Shown: positions 55,497 through 64,000 of the stretch, piece by piece
Position numbering within the stretch: the stretch's first letter is position 1
Layout: each line of letters starts with the position of its first letter
Origin: Colocasia esculenta
Taxonomy: Eukaryota; Streptophyta; Magnoliopsida; Alismatales; Araceae
Length of the DNA stretch: 64,000 nt
Direction of reading: 5' to 3'
Assembly: GCA_014218235.1 (NCBI GenBank)
Contig: CM024760.1
Span: forward strand, 9,776,049-9,840,048
The notes under the pieces: model-generated
The model's input: only the letters and a program-made list of their open reading frames with translations
What the model was told of the DNA's origin: nothing
The model's database searches: none
Position numbers and translations under genes: made by a program

Positions 55497-58400
55497 ATGT
55501 CTTATGAGAATCGGTCATGGATGTACCGTGGAATAGTTAATGGAGTTGTGACATAGGACTTTAAAGACGGAGTTGACAGTTTCATTCAGTTTGCATTGAG
55601 TAATTCATCAGTAGCAGTTGATCCGATGGGTAACATTCGATGTCCGTGTTCGGCTTGTAAGAACAGAAAGTGGATACCGACATGGGATGTGCAGCATCAT
55701 TTGCATACGAGAGAATTTGTTACCCATTATAAGTTATGGTCGTCTCATGGTGAGTTGAATATTCAGTCGTCTGAACCAGCCAACTTTGCTTCCATAAGTA
55801 CGTACGTAGACATGGTTGTCGATGTTGTTGATCCGGAGTTCAATATTCATGATGACCAAACAAATGAAGAAGTGCCAAATGAAACAGCTCAGAGATTTTA
55901 TCAGTTACTTCGAGATGCTGATGAGCCATTATGGGATGGTTGTGAGAAGCATACACAGTTGTCCGCAGTGTCGCAGCTTCTGAATTTGAAGTCTGAATTT
56001 CATATGAGCGAGAGTTGTTTTGATCAGCTTCTCTTACTCGTCAAGAGTATGCTTCCTCAATCAGAGAGGTTGCCTGATGATTTTTACCATACGAAGAAGA
56101 TTGTGAATGATCTGGGACTTGGTTTTATGAAAATTGATGCATGTCTGAATCACTGTATGTTGTACTACAAAGATGATGCAGATAAGACTTCATGTTGTAT
56201 TTGTAAGCATGATAGATTCAAGCTTAAGATAGGAGACAAGTCAAAGCTGAATGATGTTCCATATAAGTCATTGATGTACTTTCCGATCACACCCAGATTG
56301 CAGCGGTTGTTCATGTCCCTGAAGACAGCTGGAGATATGACTTGGCATGCGGAAAGAGTTCGTTGTGATGATGGTGAAATCAGTCATCCTGCCGATGGTG
56401 AAGCTTGGGCTCATTTTAGCCGTACTCATCCTTACTTCTCAAGGGATCCACACAACGTACGGCTGGGTTTATGCACAGATGGTTTCAATCCATTCGGAGG
56501 CTCGGTGGCATCTTACTCATGTTGGCCAGTATTCCTAACACCGTACAACCTTCCGCCAGGCATGTGCATGAAGCGTGAGAATCTGTTCCTTTCATTGCTA
56601 ATTCCAGGTCCAAAAAGTCCAGGAAAAAATATAGACATATATCTCAGACCGTTGATTGATGAGCTAAAATTGTTATGGTCAGATGGGGTTCTCTCTTATG
56701 ATGCATCCAGAAAATAGAATTTCAATTTGAAGGTTGCTTTAATGTGGACAATAAGTGACTTTCCAGCGTACGACATGTTATCTGGCTGGAGCACACATGG
56801 GAGGTTGGCATGTCCTTATTGCATGGAGGATTCTAAACCATTCGTGTTGAAATCTGAGGGAAAATCATGTTGGTTCGATTGTCATCGTCGGTTTCTACCG
56901 AGTGACCATCCTTTCCGAAAGCAAAAGGATTCTTTTATGAAAAATACAATTGTGATGGATGAGGTAGATATGGAACGGGTGTCTGGTGGAAACATGGCGA
57001 GGCAGGTCCAGAACATACCGACTGTATCACAACTGGCTGGTAGTACCCGACAAATCCCCGGCTTTAGGAAGGATCACAATTGGGTAAAGCAAAGCATCTT
57101 TTGGGAATTGCCTTATTGGTCAACACTTTTGATACGACATAACCTAGACGTCATGCATATAGAGAAGAATATTTTTCAAAATGTGTTCAACAGAGTTATG
57201 GATGTCAAAGACAAAACGAAGGATAACGTCAAGACACGAATGGATTTGAAAGTACTTTGCAGACGTCCAGAAATAGAGCTGCAACATGTTAGTGGAAAAG
57301 TGGTGCAACCTAAAGCTTCATATGTGCTTGGGGCCAGACAGATTAAGGAAGTGTTGCAATGGTTGAAGCAATTGAGATTTCCGGATGGATATGTCTCAAA
57401 TATTGCCCATTGTGTAAATGTCAATGAGGGGAAAATATACGGAATGGAGAGTCATGACTACCATGTTTTCATGCAAAGACTGATACCAATTGCTTTTTGT
57501 GAGTTGTTGTCGAAGCAAATATGGGGAGCAATGACTGAGCTGAGTCAATTCTTCAGGATTTTATCTGCATCAGAACTCAGACTTCATGACATGCAAAATA
57601 TAGAGCAAAATATAATACAGACAATCTACAAATTAGATAAGATATTTCATCCAGCATTCTTTGATTCAATGGAGCACCTGATCATCCATTTGCCATATGA
57701 GGCTAGGGTTGGAGGACCAGTACAATTTCGCTGGATGTATCCGTTTGAGAGGTATATTCCTATGTCTCAATTTATTCACATTACGACGATCTTTTATATT
57801 TCATATGTATTCATTTGACTTATTGTCGTAGGTGCATGCACGATCTTAAGATGAAAGTCCGCAACAAAGCACAAGTTGAGGGCTCCATTACCCAGGCATA
57901 CCTTATTGAAGAGATATCAAACTTTTGCTCGATGTACTTTGACACGAAAATATGAACACGATGCACTCAACCTCCACGTAATGATGATGGTGGAGATTCT
58001 AATGTGTCTGACCGACTCTCTGTATTCAAGTGTCTCGGACGAGCGTTCGGATATTCTTTTACTCACGCACTCGAAGATAGAGAGTTGGTAGATGTGAAGA
58101 TCTACATATTCATGAATTGCGCAGAACTAGACCCCTACATTGAGAAAGCTCTCAACACTAATGATGTACATCATTTGCGAGCAATACGCATAACTTAGAG
58201 GTTGTGTGACATTTACATTGCAGAGAGTTTGACTCGGTCATACTGCAATGGAATCCACGTCTGACTGATGTGCAGGTTGAAAAGGAATGGGAGAAGTCTT
58301 TTCCTACTTGGTTAAGATCTCGAGTAAGTGTCTAAATATTTTGAAGCATAAGTGTTATGCTCTTATGCATAATTAGTTGTTGTTATTTGTCATTGTCTAT

Positions 58401-58870
58401 CCCTTTTTTTAATAATAGGTTGAACAAGGATTTATTACTGATTCAAGAGTACAAGGGATCAGTTATGGGCCCTCGAAGATTGTACGTGTCTATCTAGGCT
58501 ACATTGTGAATGGATACTGATTTCACACGAGAGATTATGGACGGAATAAGTCTACGATGAACAGCGGCGTATGTGTGAAGGGAAGTGCCGACAATGAAAA
58601 TCAAATAGACTATTATGGCATTCTCGAAGAAGTCATTGAACTGTAATTTTTGGGACAAGGCAAGAATGTATTTCTCTTCAAGTGTCATTGGTTTGACCCG
58701 ACACTAGTCGTAATGACACAACATATGAGATTGTCGATGTCAAGCATAAGTCCAAGTTGAGTACGTATGAGCCATTCATTCTAGCGGCACAAGCCTAACA
58801 AGTTTATTATCCAAATTATTCGTCCCACAAATTGAGAAATTGGTGGGCTGCATGTAGAGTGAAATCAAGG
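55497..58870 (+). pseudogene. CACTA-5 TNPD transposase gene, three in-frame stops
   Basis: ATG 55497 follows a splice acceptor (tgtag/gaaaa). Domains in order: transposase-associated domain (RCPCSACKN, TWDVQHHLH), Transposase_21/TNPD core (DACLNHCMLYYK, GWSTHGRLACPYCMED, LDVMHIEKNIFQNVF), then DUF4218-like sequence (IHLPYEARVGGPVQFRWMYP). An intron follows at 57752-57831 (gtatat ... cgtag), then KMKVRNKAQVEGSI. The C-terminal DUF4216-like part is broken into exons (NSGVCVKGSADNE, YYGILEEVIEL, FKCHWFDP). In-frame stops are TAG 55554, TAG 56715 (where related proteins have Gln) and TGA 57953. The protein would bind and cut the element ends. Degeneration increases after 58200. Confidence 0.9.
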
Positions 58871-59293
58871 CTATTCCCTGAGTATGAGCTTGTCTCGGCT
58901 GATGATGAGCTCGAAGGTGTTAATGACAATTTTTTCCAATCAGATCGGAGTGACGCATGAGAGTTGGCGGCTTCTACGCAGTTCAGTGTTGATGATATAA
59001 ATGAACCAATTTGCTTATATAAGGATAACGAACAGGAAGAAGTTGACCCAAATGCCCTTGAGCGGGAGGTGGTCTGATGAGGAGGAAGAGTCCCCTGATG
59101 ATGAGGACGAATTCGAGGAGGAAGACGAAGATGACGCTGAATTAAACATATCTTAAGCATCTGATGATGAATATAGATAATAATATAAAATTTTGTAAGA
59201 ACTGAGTATTGTTACTAATTGTATGTTATTCAATAGCATCTTCAAATTTGAGTGCTGATGACATATTATATCTTTATTTATCTCAATAGAGAT

Positions 59294-61006
59294 ATGGTAC
59301 GTGGAGGACGGAGTCGGAGGGTTTCCACCTCCGTAGGCCGAGGGTCCGCCTCTCCGTCCACGCCGGTCGTCCCGACGACAAGTATATGTATATGTAAACA
59401 CAAAACTCTATATATTATTATTCCTATTAAATTCATATTTTCTAACGTACATACAATATTGTAGAGACTGCCTCCCCGTCCACGCCGGTCGTCCCGGCGA
59501 TAGGTATATGTATATGTAAACACAAAACTCTATATATTATTGTTCATATTAAATTCATATTTTCTAATGTTTATATAATTTTGCAGGGACCGCATCCCCG
59601 ACCACGCCAGTAGCGCCACCTTTCCCTTCTTCCTCACCACCAGGTACATGTATGTTTCCATAGATTAGTATGTTTCTTGTCTTCCAATTTATACAACAAA
59701 TAGTGTACTTAATTGTTTTCAACAGAGGTGGAGAGCCAGCATCCAGCAGTGAATGAGGAGGGGCCTCAGCTACCTAGACGGCAGCCATGTTGGATTTCAG
59801 GGTAAACGTGATCACTTCAAACTGACTTTATTTGTTATTTATGTTATATAGTTCATGTACAAAATTAATGTGCAATTGCAGGGGGAAGATAGATCTCGGT
59901 TCTGCTTCCCGCTATATTACAATGCTGGTCCACGCACACATTCCAGGACCAGTGGATGCATGGAGAGAGTTCCCGGTGCCCGTTCGGGATTTATTATTTG
60001 ACATGTTCACGGTATTATTAATTTTACTGATTTGAAGTCATTTCTTTAATTACTATCTCTGTTAGTGCACTATTTCTAAACAGCGGAGGTACGCGTTCAA
60101 GAGACCCGAGGATCTCCCTTGAGCTCGAGCCGTCTGGGAGTCTAATGCCCAGACTAATTTAAGAAATTAAGTCAATGTATGAGGCCTGGGACAAGGCAAT
60201 GAAGACCATAGGCAGCTGGGATCCTATGGCTTGGCTGGATTACGGCCCTGTTTGGCTGAGGAGGGACTATTGGGAGTCCCTTTGTCATCGTTGGGCTACT
60301 GGACCATGGCAAGAGCTGTCACAGGCGGCAAAACGCAACTGATCAACTCATCCGGAGAAGAATGTGCATACTAGTGGGTCCGTATCTTATGCGACCCACA
60401 GCCAAAAATTGGTAAGCATATTATTGTTCAATTGCTTAATACATTAATTATTATTGTGAAACTAACTAATTTGTTGAATTGTAAGAGTCACGAGCTCGAG
60501 CGTGCCCCTACTTTTTGCGAGTTATTTGATCGGACACATAAGCGGAATGGGACGGATGACTATGTCAACGAGAGTGCTCGCACGATTGCTGTAAGTCAAA
60601 ATATAAATTTTGAATCCAATTAAGATATTAAAATAATTTGATTTCAATAATTTAGTTTTAATTTGTTCTGCAAGAGACCTATGACAGGACGATGGCGGAT
60701 CGCTATGCAGAGGGCACTCCCCAGCCAAACTTGGATCCGGAGTCTTGGGTCGACGTAGCAGAAGGGCCGAGGAAGGGTCGAGTGTACGGCTTTGGGGATA
60801 GCCTGGATACTACTCTAGTGTTGTCCTCATATGCGAGTTCGGTCGCTCCTCCGGCATACGCGAGTTCATCTGCTGCGCCGTCTGGCAGTGGTGTAGAGGA
60901 GATGAGAACCCTCATCCGGGAAGAGCTACAGATGCACTTTGGCGTTATGGTCGAGCAGTTGATCTCAGCCATGCAGGGAGTACGCCCCTCACAGCCAGCC
61001 TCTTAG
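59294..61006 (+). pseudogene. CACTA-5 second gene, Transposase_24 / TNPA-like
   Basis: It starts near ATG 59294 (MVRGGRSRRVSTSVGRG), with short exons separated by gt-ag introns. Recognisable parts are ASRYITMLVHAHIPGPVDAW and REFPVPVRDLLFDMF (59890-60010), YAFKRPEDLP (60090), WATGPWQELSQAAKRN (60294), HELERAPTFCELFDRTHKRN (60490), and the last exon (60692-61006) with an acidic/Ser linker and a C-terminal helix (MRTLIREELQMHFGVMVEQL). This matches the second gene of plant CACTA elements (PF03004 type), thought to bind subterminal repeats. In-frame stops near 60119 and 60341 break it. Confidence 0.75.
59338..59590 (+). repeat. Duplicated mini-exon plus intron in the TNPA-like gene
   Basis: A unit of about 125 bp (exon words ccgtccacgccggtcgtccc, then intron gtatatgtatatgtaaacac ... 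ttaaattcatattttctaa) occurs at 59345 and again at 59470. A third, diverged exon start (accacgccagtagcgcc) lies at 59598. Each copy keeps a gtatatg donor and an ag acceptor, so the exon is tandemly repeated in frame-like units. Confidence 0.8.
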
Positions 61007-61200
61007 GTCAGTATTACTATTAATTTCATATAGTTTGAATGAAATGAAACCACTAAAGAAGGTCAAAAGGGAAAAAAAGGAATCTAAATTAAGAAACCTA
61101 TAAAGAAGGTCCCTTTATACAATCAACTTATGGAAGGATAAAAAAGTCACATAAGCACTCAAATTACTATTCTAAGATAAACAGAAGGGTAAAGAGCGTT
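61007..61200. other. Spacer between the TNPA-like gene and the tandem array
   Basis: A-rich, no gene. It contains partial words of the array unit (cactcaaattactattctaag). Confidence 0.4.
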
Positions 61201-62292
61201 CAAATCACTAATATAAAAAAAAACTCAAGTGTAAATGATCAGAACAAGCAACCTGGGGGTCCAAAATCATAAATAGGGATCTGATGGGCGTGCCGTTTGC
61301 TCCGACACGACCGGATGGGTGAAAGTGACGTGTAGGAATTGACGGAATCCTAATTGGATTCCCGGATTGGGTTGGGTGTTCAAATCACTATTATAAAAAA
61401 AACTCAAGTGTAAAGGATCAGAACAAATAACCCGAGGGTCCAAAATCACAAATAGGGATCCGATCGTCGTGCCGTTTGCTCCGACACGACTGGGTGGGCG
61501 AAAGTAACGTGTGGGAACTGACGAAATCCTAATTGGATTCCCGGATTGGGTTGGGTGTTCAAATCACTAATATAAAAAAACTCAAGTGTAAAGGATCAGA
61601 ATATGCAACCCGGGGGTCCAAAATCATAGGGAACCGATCGGAGTGTCGTTTGCTCCGACACGACCGGGTGGACGAAAGTGACGTGTGGGAACTGACGAAA
61701 TCCTAATTGGATTCTCGGATTGGGTTGGGCGTTCAAATCACTAATATAAAAAAAACTCAAGTGTAAAGGATCAGAACAAGCAACCCGGGGGTCCAAAATC
61801 ACAAATAGGGATCCGATCGGTGAGCCATTTGCTCCGACACGACTGGGTGGGCGAAAGTGACGTGTGGGAACTGACAGAATTTTAATTGGATTCTTGGATT
61901 GGGTTGGGCATTCAAATCACTAATATAAAAAAAACTCAAGTGTAAAGTATCAGAACAAGCAACCCGGTGGTCCAAAATCACAAATAGGGATCCGATCGGC
62001 GTGCCGTTTGCTCCGACACGACCGGGTGCGCGAAAGTGTCGTGTGGGAACTGACGGAATCCTGATTGGATTACCGGATTGGGTTGGGCGTTCAAATCACT
62101 AATATAAAAAAACTCAAGTGTAAAGGATCAGAACAAGTAACTCAGGGGTTCAAAATCACAAATAGGGATCCGATCGATGTGTCGTTTGCTTCGACACGAT
62201 CGGGTGGGTGAAAGTGACGTGTAGGAACTGACATAATCCTAATTGGATTCTTAGATTGGGTTGGGCGTTCAAATCACTAATATATAAAAAAA
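61201..62292 (+). repeat. ~178-bp tandem array (six units)
   Basis: Units begin caaatcactaatataaaa at 61201, 61381, 61560, 61734, 61913, 62092 and 62270 (last one cut). Each contains actcaagtgtaaaggatcag, aatagggatccgatcgg, gctccgacacgaccgggtgg and gacgtgtgggaactgac. Spacing of 174-180 bp is nucleosomal, like many plant satellites. The last unit is cut by an LTR at 62293. Confidence 0.93.
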
Positions 62293-64000
62293 TGTAACGA
62301 CCCAAGAACCCGACCCTCGGCCCACGCCGAGGACCCGATTTTCGCGGCCGCCGCCCACGGATCAGGGGGACCCGGAAGGGCTATAACACGCGTCTGACAA
62401 GATATGTAACGGAAGTAAACGTCAACTGCTAAGCTAGAAGCGTACAAGCGGAAACAAGAAAGTAAAGCGAGACCGCTGCGTACCGCTCTAAGTACAGTCC
62501 CAATGCACGCACGCTAGTACAAGTAAGGAAAGGGGAGAGACAAGTCCCTTAGGGGCATACCCCGAGGGTGACGTACACTGAGAGGGGGAACCACTGCTAG
62601 CTACGGGGACGAAGACTACCGCCCCGTCTCCTCCGCCCGGCGCGCGCCCTGCCGCTGCTGAGAAGTCTCACCTGGAAAGAGGAGGGATGAGCTTCACAAC
62701 AGAAGCTCAGTAGGGACTACCAATCACCTACTGGCTCTAAACAGGCAGAAGAAATATATATATAAAAAGAAAGACAACAGTTATATCTTCTACCTACGAA
62801 AGGAAGTGCGGAAGCGAAGCTAAAGCTAACACGGTACGGAAAGTACTCTCGGTCGGAAACCCCGTACGACTGCTCGTCGTGACCACCACACGGCTAGTAA
62901 AACACAGACAGAGGGAACTCCGCCTGGACAAGGAACACTAGCTACGGAAACAACACCACTAGTCAGACGGTCAGGTGCGTCCACAGACGTCTTATCCTCG
63001 ACCTAGGTCCTGGCCCTCGCGTCTCGTCAGAGCGAGGTAGGACACAAGTACAACAACAGTAACCGCCGTAGTCTGGCCGGACTACGGTCCCACGCCTGAC
63101 CTCTCCAAACGGTTCCGGGGCCGTAAGGAGCGAGGCAGTGAGAAGAAGGACTGGCTGGTCTGCGCCGGGTAGAACTCCAAACTGTCCTCGGCGTCCCAGA
63201 CCAACCACGAGAGCTCTGCAAGCGACTCACACGCCACTGTCCTAACCACCGTTTTCCCCTCAGCTCCAGAGTCCGCCTACGCGGCTGCCAACTCAAGCAC
63301 ACTCGTAGCCCGGAGTACTCCCTCAACAGGCTCCCGAGGATGGGGGTCCCAGGTAACGGTAACAACCTCTAGCACGGGACAAGCCCTCAAGTGCCACGCA
63401 CTGGGCGAACGACTAGCGTGAGACCGTACTAGGGGACTAGCACAAGTGTCACGAGAACAGTAAAAGGAGAGCGGAAACGGAAAAGACCAAACCTGTCTCT
63501 CGGTCAGTGACGCGACAGAGCGGGCCGCCACGACCATGTCGCGGCGCTCTCGTCCGTCGCGACCCTAACGCGACGGTCAGGAGCGTCGCGATCATGTCGC
63601 GACCGGGCGCGCCGTCGCGACAAGGTCGCGGCCTCCGAGACTGCTGCGTTTCCAGCCGAGCAGGGTTCCGGAGCAGTCCCTCCAGGAACCCTCCTCAAAC
63701 CACGAAACACATTCACAAGGGGGAAGGGGGTCATGCACAACATGCATCTAAAGCCTTTAAATCATTCAAACCACCCACAAACCCACGAAACATGGATCTA
63801 CGCTCGAGGGATCAACTCACACAACCACGAGCATGGAGTTCTCACACTCCCAAACCCCAAGCCACAAGCCACAAGGAAACCACGATCAAGAGGGGGAAGG
63901 GATCATGCTTAGGGCGAGAGGATCAAGAGTCCCTACCTCCACACGAAGAACGAACCCGTTAAGGCCTTCTTGTAGGAAAGAACTCCTCCTCCTCCTCGCA
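62293..64000. repeat. LTR retrotransposon end, runs past the window
   Basis: tgtaacgacccaagaacccg at 62293 is the usual terminal sequence of plant gypsy (Tekay/Del-like) LTRs; reversed it reads ...gggtcgttaca, the more usual 3' end, so the element probably lies on the minus strand. No coding domain is seen to 64000; open frames in the GC-rich part (62960-63740) have no family hallmark. The far border is outside the window. Confidence 0.6.

Noticed and set aside
61267..61981. Three similar 60-68-codon minus-strand frames
   Set aside because: They recur at the period of the 178-bp array, one per unit, with no independent evidence of coding.

Overview
The window looks like repeat-rich, gene-poor chromosome from a flowering plant. 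The one intact host gene (a heptahelical PAQR protein at 36.9-38.5 kb, GC-rich in its last exon) and the kinds of transposon present suggest a monocot, but the species cannot be named from the sequence. Almost everything else is transposable element, and much of it is nested.

Layout. (1) 1-19.8 kb is a three-level nest. A LINE RNase H domain is split by a CACTA element (CACTA-1, 360-19508). CACTA-1 carries the promoter and coding start of a small secreted-peptide gene. That coding region is in turn split by a 17.5-kb Tat-clade Ty3/gypsy retrotransposon (1159-18647) with two 1253-bp LTRs and a perfect GGTTG target duplication. The Tat element has gag-protease-G-patch, a pol broken by several frameshifts, and two spliced antisense genes between integrase and the 3' LTR, at least one of the plant-mobile-domain type. 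(2) 20.9-31.0 kb is CACTA-2 (TTT target duplication). It holds an N-terminal transposase fragment, captured host exons including one resembling POWERDRESS, a tandem duplication, a LINE ORF1 remnant and a GC-rich tandem repeat. (3) 31.3-34.9 kb is the short CACTA-3 (CAT target duplication), with captured fragments including the C-terminus of alpha-tubulin. (4) 36.9-38.5 kb is the HHP4-like gene on the minus strand. (5) 38.5-47 kb is AT-rich intergenic DNA with MITEs, including a complete hAT-type MITE (41992-42385, 8-bp target duplication). (6) 47-54 kb is a broken gypsy element (LTR end, primer-binding site, 106-bp tandem array, antisense coiled-coil gene) interrupted by a truncated CACTA-4 that carries two exons resembling the strigolactone-biosynthesis P450 MAX1. 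(7) 54-61 kb is CACTA-5, with both a TNPD-type transposase (three in-frame stops) and a Transposase_24-type second gene. (8) 61.2-62.3 kb is a tandem array of about 178-bp monomers, followed by an LTR that runs out of the window.

Most notable: (a) CACTA-4 and CACTA-5 have different termini but share two foldbacks immediately 5' of the transposase, including a hairpin of about 270 nt whose arms co-vary between the elements. (b) The Tat element's LTR promoter and the upstream regions of both antisense genes carry the same sequence module. (c) Four CACTA elements in one window each carry different host gene pieces. All calls come from reading the sequence; no database search was run.
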